A program made the position numbers and the translations under genes. The notes below the pieces were generated by a model that worked only from the letters and a program-made list of their open reading frames with translations, made no database searches and was not told the origin of the DNA. From assembly GCA_013812065.1 (NCBI GenBank), contig JACCUC010000269.1:1-6142 (forward strand): a DNA stretch of 6,142 nucleotides, written 5' to 3'. The DNA comes from Thermoleophilaceae bacterium (GTDB lineage: Bacteria; Actinomycetota; Thermoleophilia; Solirubrobacterales; Thermoleophilaceae). This document shows, in pieces, positions 1 through 5,352 of the stretch. Position 1 is the stretch's first letter. Every line of letters starts with the position of its first letter.

Positions 1-1
1 T

Positions 2-433
2 CGAAGCGCCGCTTACGGCCCAAGGTCCCGACGCAAACATAAGACGATTGCGACGCTGCGTCGCGACGGGTCCCCTCGCATCAGCGGGACCGAGGCGAAG
101 ATCGCGGACGGCGAGCTGTGGTTCGGCGCGATGTGGCGCTCGCGCAAGGCGCTCGATCTCAGGCGCGACCCTCGCTTCGCCCTCCACAGTGCCTCGATCG
201 ACCCGCCCGCGTGGGAGGGCGACGCAAAGATTTCCGGCCACGTCGAGGAGATCGACGACGCCGAGCGCAAGAGCCAGGTCCTCGCCGGTGCCGAGGAGAA
301 GCCGAGCGGGCCCTGGCATCTCTTTTTTGCGCGGATCGAGGAGGTCGCGGTCGTCCGTCTGAGCGACGCGCGCGACCGCCTCGTGATCGAGCTGTGGAAG
401 GATGGCGAGGGACTAAGGCGGATGGAGAGATAG
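2..433 (+). CDS. Pyridoxamine 5'-phosphate oxidase family protein (5'-partial)
   Basis: The reading frame is open from the left edge and ends at TAG 431-433, giving 143 residues; the start lies outside the window. It reads HKTIATLRRDGSPRISGTE near the beginning, then ELWFGAMWRSRKALDLRRDP and RFALHSA. This is the characteristic core of the small split-beta-barrel PPOX-fold proteins common in actinobacteria, which bind FMN or F420. The family includes flavin- or deazaflavin-dependent reductases of unknown substrate; true pyridoxamine phosphate oxidase activity is not implied. Probably only a short N-terminal piece, perhaps 10-20 residues, is missing. An internal ATG at 131 is not the start, because the conserved family motif continues upstream of it in the same frame. 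The gene converges on the next gene, with 6 bases between the two stop codons. The family call is firm; cofactor and substrate are unknown. Confidence 0.85.
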   Translation, partial: RSAAYGPRSRRKHKTIATLRRDGSPRISGTEAKIADGELWFGAMWRSRKALDLRRDPRFALHSASIDPPAWEGDAKISGHVEEIDDAERKSQVLAGAEEKPSGPWHLFFARIEEVAVVRLSDARDRLVIELWKDGEGLRRMER

Positions 434-439
434 CCGGGG

Positions 440-987
440 CTACCTCAGTAGTGAAGGAAGGGTCTCCCCCCTCGGGCTAGGCGTGGCCGCGGCCGACGCG
501 CACGCCTCGCGAGCTGACGGCCAACCCGAGACCGTCGGCCGCTGGGACAGCTCTCGATGGGAGTCGGTGGAGAGGGCATGCCGGTCGATCCCATGCGTCA
601 CCCAGCGCACCGCTCGTACGTGGCGGAAGCCGGGTCTCGTGTCCACGTATTCGTACTCGCCCACGATGATCCCGACGCTTGCACTCCGGCCGTGCGCGGT
701 GGGGGTGACCACGGCGTCCCCGACGTCCATCTCGTTGGCGAACTGGTGAAGCTGACGCGCAGCCTGGTGGCCGTCCCCGGTCGCCACTCGGGCATGCGCT
801 CCAGCAGCTCGGCCCGGATGTCCCTTGGATCCGCAGGCAGTATCCGCAGGTCGAAGAGGGTGTTGAAGTTGATCGCGACGAGGTCCGACTCGAAGAAGCC
901 CGGACCTCCGTCCAAGTAGGTGTCGGTCGCGAAGATGGTACGGACGACCCACCAGTGTCGTCTCAGTAGTTCCTGACCTTCCTCCAT
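440..987 (-). pseudogene. Mrr-N/EVE-like domain protein, broken by a frameshift
   Basis: Two overlapping minus-strand frames together give one recognisable protein. The first begins at ATG 987-985, preceded by GGAGG-rich ribosome binding sequence (complement of 992-1000). It reads MEEGQELLRRHWWVVRTIFA and later SDLVAINFNTLFDLRILPAD and IRAELLERMPEWR. The second frame takes over at about 768-795 and reads ARQLHQFANEMDVGDAVVTP, SVGIIVGEYEYVDTRPGFRH and VRAVRWV, ending at TAG 442-440. This order matches the PUA/EVE-like domain seen alone or at the N-terminus of Mrr-type restriction endonucleases; no nuclease domain is present. The stretch is 548 bases, one short of a multiple of three, so a single-base deletion explains the break. 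A restored protein would have about 182 residues. It could be a true pseudogene or a sequencing error. I see no slippery heptamer that would suggest programmed frameshifting. Confidence 0.7.
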
Positions 988-1176
988 GTGGCCTCCTCCC
1001 TCGGGCGAGAACCGATGTCTCCAGGCCGACAAGCCGAAGGCGCTCAAACTACTCCGCTTCCCGCTCGTCAGACCTTCTCTGAGCCGCGACGTGGCCGTCG
1101 AGCACCTCGACCCTGGGGCGCAGGGAGAGAGGACGTCACCGTCAAGGCACGCGATCGCTTCAGCTACTCAAGCGGC

Positions 1177-1227
1177 GGTGTCCCAGAGTGCGTCGCACTG
1201 AGGGTGTGGGAGTGCGTGTGACTGCGG
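1177..1227 (+). repeat. Imperfect tandem repeat over the 5' half of the tRNA-like sequence
   Basis: Two adjacent segments, 1177-1203 and 1203-1227, share the pattern GGTGT…AGTGCGT-G-ACTG-GG with a small gap and a few mismatches. The second copy forms the 5' half of the serine-tRNA-like sequence; the first lies directly upstream. This looks like a degenerate local duplication. It may be what spoiled the tRNA acceptor and D-arm pairing, or it may be left over from an integration or excision event. Two copies only, so chance similarity in GC-rich DNA is not excluded. Confidence 0.35.
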
Positions 1228-1289
1228 CAGTCTCGAAAACCGTTATCTGCCGGTTAGGTCCATCGAGGGTTCGAATCCCTCCCCCTCCG
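1199..1289 (+). tRNA. tRNA-Ser(CGA)-like gene, probably degenerate
   Basis: The 3' half is a convincing serine tRNA. It has an anticodon loop CTCGAAA with anticodon CGA, a long variable arm, a perfect T arm (GAGGG-TTCGAAT-CCCTC, 1265-1281), the acceptor 3' strand CCCCTCC (1282-1288) and discriminator G at 1289. CCA is not encoded, as is usual in actinobacteria. The 5' half fits badly. The acceptor 5' strand TGAGGGT pairs at only five of seven positions, the D stem has a G·G clash, and the anticodon stem has an A·C mismatch where functional relatives have G-C. The antisense of this 3' half is the well-known source of spurious GGGGIRTLDG proteins. I read it as a decayed tRNA-Ser or a tRNA 3'-end copy of the kind left by an integrating element (att site). 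A working but divergent tRNA is less likely. Confidence 0.55.
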
Positions 1290-1762
1290 CTGAGAGTAGA
1301 GAAAGACCCGCAAATGGGCATGTTATGCGCGCGAGCGGCCGCGCGAGACGACCCGTCGGTCGAGGGGCTCGGCCCGTCCCTTCGTCGAAATCGCCACACG
1401 CGGGCGCCCTGACGATCGCGCGTCGATCGCACGGGTGGGGCCCTGTCGGCGCCCACGACCCCGCCGCCGCAGGCGTGTAGTCGGGGGCCGTCTCTCCGTG
1501 CGGATTTTCGACCGCTCCGCGACCCTCCTATAGGACTGCGCCTTGGGTCTGTGGAACGTTCGCTCGCGGAAGGCGGACGCGGAGTCCTTCGCCTTCGAAG
1601 TCGAGCAGCGGGAGGTGCACGGCGAGTTCCACGGGAATCGAGTCTGTCACCTGCCACCGTGGGGTCGGCGAGGCGTTGCCACTCTCGACGATACGTATCT
1701 CCTCGGCTGCCCGATGCCGAGCGTACGCCGGCACGCGCGAGTCGCACCTCATCGGCTCGTGG
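1290..1762. other. Intergenic stretch without a recognisable intact gene
   Basis: This is 473 bases of very GC-rich sequence between the tRNA-like 3' end and the stop codon of the MFS gene. Apart from the possible luciferase-like remnant at 1528-1650 I see no protein family in any frame. Longer open frames here are Arg/Pro/Ser-rich, as expected from GC-rich non-coding DNA. No clear terminator hairpin with a T run was found after the MFS gene. Confidence 0.5.
1528..1650 (-). pseudogene. Possible 5' remnant of a luciferase-like monooxygenase gene
   Basis: A GTG at 1650-1648 on the minus strand opens a 40-residue frame that begins MTDSIPVELAVHLPLLDF and continues EGEGL before losing any family resemblance and stopping at 1528. 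The segment PVELAVHLPLLDF-EGEGL resembles, from memory, the N-terminal first beta strand of actinobacterial LLM-class flavin-dependent oxidoreductases. After EGL none of the three frames resumes the family sequence, so only about 23 residues would survive. There is no clear ribosome binding site. A chance resemblance in a short peptide cannot be ruled out. Confidence 0.25.
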
Positions 1763-3025
1763 TCAGGGCTCGTTGAGGTCGACCCTGGGCGCGCGCGGTG
1801 CCCGCGGCGGCATGTCGAGCGCAACCCATACCCCCGAGGCTGCGGTCAGTCCGGCGACTACGGTGATCGCGCCGCCGAAGCCGAGTGTGTCGGCGAGGAC
1901 CCCGGCGATGACCGCGCCCACCACGTAACCCATGTCGCGCCAATACCGGTAGACGCCGACCATCGCCGCGCGGGCCACAGGGGTCACCACGTCGGAGATC
2001 GCGGCGATGAGCGTCGGGTAGACGAGCGCCGTCCCCGCGCCGAGCAGGACCGCGGCGAGCGACGCCCCGCCGATCCGCCCGGATGAGGCAGCGAGAACGA
2101 GCAGGGCAGCGGCCTGCAGCAGCATGCCCCCGACGATGAGCGGCTTGCGCCCGACCTGGTCCGACCAGTGCCCCGCCCAGATCTGGCCCAATCCCCAAAC
2201 CGCCGGGTAGAGTCCGGCCACGAGGCCGATCTCCGCAGCGCTTGCGCTATGGGCGGCGAGGAATAGCGGCACCAGACCCCAGGCAAGCGCGTCGTTGAGG
2301 TTGTTGACAAGTCCAGCCTGGGAGGCGGAGCGCACCGCCGGCTCACGCCAGGTCGCCTCGGGGAAGACCTCACGCAGGGGGGGCTCAGTCTCGGCGCTCG
2401 AGCCGTCACCGGACTGTTCGAGCTCTACGTGCGTGGCGGTGTCGCGTACGAAGACAACCGAGACGATGAGCGCCGCGAACGCGATTGCTGCACCGATGAT
2501 CACGAGCACGTCGCGTGCGGCGAACGCGGACGCAAGCCAGCCGCTTGCGGCGGCGGCGAGCGAGAGCCCGCCGTAGCCGGCCGCCTCGTTGAGCCCGAGC
2601 GCGAAGCCGCGGCGCTTCGGGCCGACGAGATCGATCTTCATGACCACGGTCATCGACCACGCGAGCCCCTGGTTCACGCCGAGGAGCACGTTCGCCGCCA
2701 CGATCCAGCCCCAGCTCGGGGCCACAGCGATCAAGAGCGGCACCGGCAGGGCGAGCGCCCAGCCCGCGATGAGCAGCCGGCGACGTCCGATGCGGGTCGC
2801 ATACGCGCCCGCGCCGAGGTTCGTAAACGCCTTCGCGAGACCGAACGCGGCAATGAACGAGAGGACCGCTGCGCGGGATGACAGGCCGAAGTCGTCTCGA
2901 CCGATCAGGGGCAAGGTCGACCGCTCGAGGCCGACCATCGCGCCGACGAAGGCATTGATCGCGACGAGCAGGCCGAACTGCGCGGCATTCTCGCGCAGTC
3001 CGAGCCTGACCGGCCTAGAGCTCAC
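1763..3025 (-). CDS. MFS transporter
   Basis: Major facilitator superfamily permease, about 420 residues, the usual size for a 12-helix member. Residues roughly 17-195 and 232-405 hold the two six-helix halves, separated by an acidic cytoplasmic loop (about 195-230). The inter-helix motif appears as GAYATRIGRRR (residues 73-83) and, better conserved, as GHWSDQVGRKP (285-295). It acts in the inner membrane, probably as a proton-driven exporter. The chosen GTG at 3025-3023 overlaps the TGA of the upstream dioxygenase gene (GTGA at 3025-3022), typical of translational coupling. A GTG at 3043 would add six residues. Neither start has a strong ribosome binding site. The substrate is unknown; the locus suggests a sulfur, selenium or arsenic compound, which is an inference from context only. 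It is not recognisably ArsB, Acr3 or ArsJ. Confidence 0.85.
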   Translation of the reverse strand: MSSRPVRLGLRENAAQFGLLVAINAFVGAMVGLERSTLPLIGRDDFGLSSRAAVLSFIAAFGLAKAFTNLGAGAYATRIGRRRLLIAGWALALPVPLLIAVAPSWGWIVAANVLLGVNQGLAWSMTVVMKIDLVGPKRRGFALGLNEAAGYGGLSLAAAASGWLASAFAARDVLVIIGAAIAFAALIVSVVFVRDTATHVELEQSGDGSSAETEPPLREVFPEATWREPAVRSASQAGLVNNLNDALAWGLVPLFLAAHSASAAEIGLVAGLYPAVWGLGQIWAGHWSDQVGRKPLIVGGMLLQAAALLVLAASSGRIGGASLAAVLLGAGTALVYPTLIAAISDVVTPVARAAMVGVYRYWRDMGYVVGAVIAGVLADTLGFGGAITVVAGLTAASGVWVALDMPPRAPRAPRVDLNEP

Positions 3026-3783
3026 CTCACGGCCAGCGAGCACCCGGCGCGATTCGTGGCAATGATCGCGGCCTGACCCTCAGGAACCGGCGGAATGTCG
3101 GCAGTCAGCGCGGCCGCAAAGTCATCCTCGGACTCGAACTGGAGCGCCTTATTGTTCCGCCGCTCGTAGCCGACCGTCGAGACGGGGGTCGGCGAGAGTC
3201 CGCGCCCGCAGACCGATCCCGAGTAGTGGGCGCCGAAGAGCACGAGGTCATCGGGCAGTGCGAGCAGCTTGCTGTTGAGGGAGCGGTACAGAGAGCGCGC
3301 CATCTGCTCGACCGTGCGCTCGCCGTGCGCGTGCAGGTCCGGGCGCCCGACATCGCCGACGAGTAGCGCGTCACCGGTCAGCACCATCCAAGGATCGGAC
3401 GACCGCGCGTGGTCGGTGACCAGGTAGGAATGATGGGCGGGAGCATGGCCGGGCGTCGCGAGCGCCCGGAACTCTGTGTTGCCTAGTCTGACCACCTCGC
3501 CGTCTCGGAGCGCCCGGTGCTCGAACTCGACGCCTGAGCCCTCGGGCAGGTACGCCGTCGCGTCCGTTAGCTCCACGAGCTCCGGAAGGCCCGAGACATG
3601 GTCGGCTTGAAGGTGGGTCTCGAAGACGGCAACGATGCGCACACCCTGAGCCTCGGCCAGTGCGATGTAGGTGTCAACGAGATCGGCGTGGGGGTCGACT
3701 ACCGCAAACGTCCCCTTCGTCTTGCAGCCCAAGAGATACGAGGCGCAGGCGGTCTCGTCGACGAGTAGCTGACGGAAGAACAT
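3022..3783 (-). CDS. Metallo-beta-lactamase-fold persulfide dioxygenase (ETHE1-like)
   Basis: A 253-residue MBL-fold hydrolase. Metal-site residues are visible: THLQADH (H57, D61, H62), TPGHAPAHHS (H113), GDALLVGDVGRPD (D138) and GAHYSG (H186). In ETHE1 one iron is bound by two histidines and an aspartate, matching H57, H113 and D138 here. The second histidine of the THxHxDH motif is replaced by Q59, as in several rhodanese-associated relatives, which argues against a dinuclear zinc glyoxalase II. Known members oxidise glutathione- or other low-molecular-weight persulfides to sulfite in the cytosol. The start ATG 3783-3781 has an excellent ribosome binding site, AAAGGAGG (complement of 3789-3796), five bases away. 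The gene is divergent from the ArsR-rhodanese gene and leads a two-gene operon with the overlapping MFS gene. The persulfide role is inferred from fold, motif and neighbours. Confidence 0.85.
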   Translation of the reverse strand: MFFRQLLVDETACASYLLGCKTKGTFAVVDPHADLVDTYIALAEAQGVRIVAVFETHLQADHVSGLPELVELTDATAYLPEGSGVEFEHRALRDGEVVRLGNTEFRALATPGHAPAHHSYLVTDHARSSDPWMVLTGDALLVGDVGRPDLHAHGERTVEQMARSLYRSLNSKLLALPDDLVLFGAHYSGSVCGRGLSPTPVSTVGYERRNNKALQFESEDDFAAALTADIPPVPEGQAAIIATNRAGCSLAVR

Positions 3784-3797
3784 CGGCGCCTCCTTTA

Positions 3798-3809
3798 GTT
3801 CGGCCGAAC
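3798..3809. promoter_or_regulatory. 12-bp perfect palindrome in the divergent promoter region
   Basis: GTTCGGCCGAAC is a perfect inverted repeat just upstream of the dioxygenase ribosome binding site, between it and the TTGA/TCAA half-sites. It may be a second operator or a dyad in the dioxygenase 5' leader. In GC-rich DNA a 12-bp palindrome is uncommon but can arise by chance. Confidence 0.35.
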
Positions 3810-3810
3810 G

Positions 3811-3845
3811 CTTGACAAGCTATCAAGAAATTGGTTGACTAAGCG
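3811..3845 (+). promoter_or_regulatory. Divergent promoter with probable ArsR-type operator
   Basis: The 65-bp gap between the two divergent genes is AT-richer than its surroundings. A perfect -35 box TTGACA lies at 3812-3817. A possible -10 (GACTAA or TAAGCG) lies within 3837-3845, so the ArsR transcript may start at or next to its ATG (3849) and be nearly leaderless. That would fit the absence of a ribosome binding site there. Three half-sites overlap it: TTGA at 3812, TCAA at 3823 and TTGA at 3835. They form a perfect CTTGA-N7-TCAAG dyad (3811-3827) and a TCAA-N8-TTGA dyad (3823-3838). ArsR/SmtB proteins bind dyads of this general kind. Binding here would block the ArsR promoter and could also affect the leftward promoter. 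The -10 assignment is weak; the half-sites are clear. Confidence 0.5.
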
Positions 3846-3848
3846 TAG

Positions 3849-4514
3849 ATGGGATCTGCTCGATCAAAGGACGCCCTCTTCGAGGCAATCGCCGTAATGG
3901 GGAAGGCGTTCGCGAGCCCTCGGCGGCTCGAGCTGCTCGACCTTCTAGCGCAGGCGCCGCGGACGGTCGACGAACTGGCCCGGACGAGCGGACAGTCAAC
4001 GCCGAACACCTCTCAGCACCTGCAGGCGCTGCACGCGGCGGGGTTCGTCACGCGCGTGCGCGAGGGGACTAGCGTCCGCTACGCCCTCGCGGGCGAGGAG
4101 GTGCTGTCACTGTGGCTCGCTCTGCGCGACGCGTCTGTCGTTCAGCTCGCAGAGGTGGAGCGCGCGGCGCGCGAGTACCTGGGCGAGGAGGTCGACGCGA
4201 TCGGACGGGATGAGTTGATCACCCGGATGCGGAGCGGCGAGGCGGTGCTCGTCGACGTTCGGCCGAGCGAGGAGTTCGATGCCGGACACATCGAGGGCGC
4301 TAGGTCTATTCCGCTCGCGGAGCTCGAGCATCGCCTGGCGGAGCTACCAACCGATCGGGAGGTCGTGGCCTACTGCCGCGGCCCCTTCTGCGCCTATGCG
4401 CACGCGGCCGTGCGCCAGCTGCGGGCGTCAGGTCGTAGCGCTCGGCGTCTAGACGAGGGCTGGCCCGAATGGCGGCTCGCGAGCCGTGCCGAGACGCCTC
4501 GCAAAGCCGCCTAA
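3849..4514 (+). CDS. ArsR/SmtB-family repressor fused to a rhodanese domain
   Basis: A 221-residue two-domain regulator. Residues about 9-95 are an ArsR winged helix, with the recognition-helix region STPNTSQHLQALHAAGFV (50-67) and the wing VREGTSVRYAL (70-80). Residues about 118-213 are a rhodanese domain with LVDVRPSEEFDAGHIEGARS (134-153), the active-site loop YCRGPFC (catalytic-type C176, second C181) and LDEGWPEWRL. Such fusions are known among regulators linked to sulfane sulfur. The protein has no cysteine outside the rhodanese loop, so the usual ArsR metal or dithiol sites of the DNA-binding domain are missing. Sensing most likely goes through C176/C181 persulfidation or metalloid binding. 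ATG 3849 lacks a clear ribosome binding site; the next ATG (residue 17) has none either and would cut into the fold. It lies 26 bases upstream of the methyltransferase gene and is probably cotranscribed and autorepressing. Confidence 0.88.
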   Translation: MGSARSKDALFEAIAVMGKAFASPRRLELLDLLAQAPRTVDELARTSGQSTPNTSQHLQALHAAGFVTRVREGTSVRYALAGEEVLSLWLALRDASVVQLAEVERAAREYLGEEVDAIGRDELITRMRSGEAVLVDVRPSEEFDAGHIEGARSIPLAELEHRLAELPTDREVVAYCRGPFCAYAHAAVRQLRASGRSARRLDEGWPEWRLASRAETPRKAA

Positions 4515-4527
4515 GCGACGAGAGACC

Positions 4528-4533
4528 AGGAGG
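4528..4533 (+). promoter_or_regulatory. Ribosome binding site of the ArsM-type gene
   Basis: A consensus AGGAGG sits seven bases before ATG 4541. It decides between the two tandem ATG codons (4541 and 4559) created by an 18-base duplication, and against a start inside the upstream ArsR gene. Confidence 0.8.
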
Positions 4534-4540
4534 TTCCGCC

Positions 4541-4576
4541 ATGACGACACAGGCACCGATGACGACACAGGCACCG
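4541..4576 (+). repeat. Perfect 18-bp tandem duplication at the ArsM-type N-terminus
   Basis: The 18 bases ATGACGACACAGGCACCG occur twice head to tail (4541-4558 and 4559-4576), encoding MTTQAP twice. The duplication keeps the frame and adds a second in-frame ATG. It looks recent, since no base differs between the copies. The extra six residues precede the conserved part of the protein and are unlikely to affect catalysis. Confidence 0.9.
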
Positions 4577-5350
4577 ATCAATGTCGATGTCCTCCGCTCG
4601 GAGATCGAGAGAATTTACTCAGAGGTCTCAGCCGAACAGGGCAGGGACTTCATTTTCCCAACCGGTCGGTCGTGGGCGCAGGAGCTCGGCTATCCAGAGA
4701 ACGAGCTCAGGCGTGTACCCGACGCGACTGTTGACAGCTTCGCCGGAGTCGCTAACCCGTGGGTCCACGGACGGGCTCAGGATGACGAGTCTGTCCTTGA
4801 TCTCGGCTGTGGCGCAGGCACGGATCTTCTGATCGCCGCGCAGATGGTCGGCCCAGAGGGGAGGGCCTTCGGTCTTGACATGACCGGCTCGATGCTGGAG
4901 CGAGCGCACCGGACAGCGCTGGAAATGGACCTCCAGAACGTCGAATTCCACGAGGGACTCGTCGAGTCGCTGCCACTCGAGGAGCACTCGGTCGACCTCG
5001 TCATCTCAAACGGCGTCATTGATTTAGTCCCGGACAAGAACGCCGTCTTCAACGAGATCGACCGGGTCCTAAAGCCCGGCGGCCGGCTCCAGATCGCCGA
5101 CGTAGTTATCCACAAGGAGGTCTCAGAGGACGCTCGCGAGCGCATCGATCTCTGGACCGGGTGAATTGCCGGAGCTCTCCTGGAGGGAGAGCATGCGCGC
5201 CAGTTGGTGCAGCGAGGCTACATCGAGATCGAGCAGGGCGACTTGGTCGACACCTACTCACGCTCCGCGTTCGAGGACACGCGGCGAAACGCCCGCAAGT
5301 TCGGTGCGATGGGCTCGACCATCCGCGCCACCAAACCAAGGAGGGACTAG
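4541..5350 (+). CDS. arsM: ArsM-type SAM methyltransferase, predicted selenoprotein (Sec208 at TGA 5162-5164)
   Basis: A class I SAM methyltransferase of the arsenite methyltransferase family, 269 residues if the in-frame TGA at codon 208 is read as selenocysteine. SAM-binding motif I is VLDLGCGAGTD (85-95), followed by GLDMTGSMLERA (111-122), NVEFHEGLVESLP (133-145), ISNGVIDLVPDK (155-166) and VLKPGGRLQIADVV (176-189). Then comes IDLWTG-U-IAGALLEGEHARQL, where relatives have cysteine at U. The frame continues after the TGA with family-like sequence (GYIEIEQGDLVDTYSRSAF) to TAG 5348-5350. A SECIS-like hairpin follows the TGA. Family members methylate As(III) using SAM and thiols in the cytosol. 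Here the only ordinary cysteine is C90 of motif I, so Sec208 would be the sole candidate metalloid-binding residue, and the substrate could differ (arsenic, selenium or another thiol compound). Routine gene calling would stop at 5164 and wrongly report a 207-residue protein. Alternatives are a nonsense mutation or a sequencing error at TGC. Confidence 0.85.
5162..5164 (+). other. In-frame TGA predicted to encode selenocysteine
   Basis: The TGA lies in the same frame as the codons before and after it, and it replaces a cysteine codon (TGC/TGT) at a conserved ArsM position, the region equivalent to the As(III)-binding Cys174 of the algal enzyme. Sixty-one further sense codons follow without a stop. 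The Cys-to-Sec position, the downstream conservation and the hairpin agree with each other. Recoding also needs SelA/SelB/SelC/SelD elsewhere in the genome, which this window cannot show. Confidence 0.8.
5174..5192 (+). promoter_or_regulatory. Predicted bacterial SECIS element
   Basis: GCTCTCC (5174-5180) pairs perfectly with GGAGAGC (5186-5192) around the five-base loop TGGAG (5181-5185). Sixteen bases separate the TGA from the loop. Published descriptions of bacterial SECIS elements call for a short stem, a small apical loop with a G in its first two positions and a UGA-to-loop distance of about 16-37 bases; all three are met. A T·G closing pair would leave a GGA loop. In the cell the mRNA hairpin would bind SelB with Sec-tRNA and GTP, letting the ribosome insert selenocysteine. 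It lies wholly within the coding sequence. Confidence 0.75.
5338..5345 (+). promoter_or_regulatory. Ribosome binding site of the DsrE-family gene
   Basis: AAGGAGGG overlaps the last codons of the ArsM-type gene and stands seven bases before ATG 5353. It fixes the start of the DsrE-family protein there and argues against the longer frame that opens at GTG 5161 on top of the methyltransferase C-terminus. Confidence 0.8.
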
Positions 5351-5352
5351 AG

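Noticed and set aside
768..795. Programmed -1 ribosomal frameshifting in the Mrr-N/EVE-like gene
   Set aside because: No X-XXY-YYZ slippery heptamer or evident downstream pseudoknot is visible; a one-base deletion is simpler.
1199..1289. The tRNA-like sequence as tRNA-Sec (selC), given the nearby selenoprotein
   Set aside because: The anticodon loop reads CGA rather than TCA, and the acceptor/T-arm geometry is that of an ordinary serine tRNA.
1160..1747. Minus-strand 195-codon frame across the tRNA-like region
   Set aside because: It is Arg/Pro/Ser-rich and contains the GGGGIRTLDG sequence that comes from reading a tRNA-Ser gene in antisense; no real family match.
2295..3065. Several plus-strand open frames opposite the MFS gene
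   Set aside because: They are antisense shadows of a clear membrane transporter in GC-rich DNA, with low-complexity Arg-rich products.
4541..5164. A complete 207-residue ArsM-type protein ending at TGA 5164
   Set aside because: The family sequence continues in the same frame directly after the TGA, at a conserved Cys position and with a SECIS-like hairpin, so the TGA is more likely selenocysteine than a stop.
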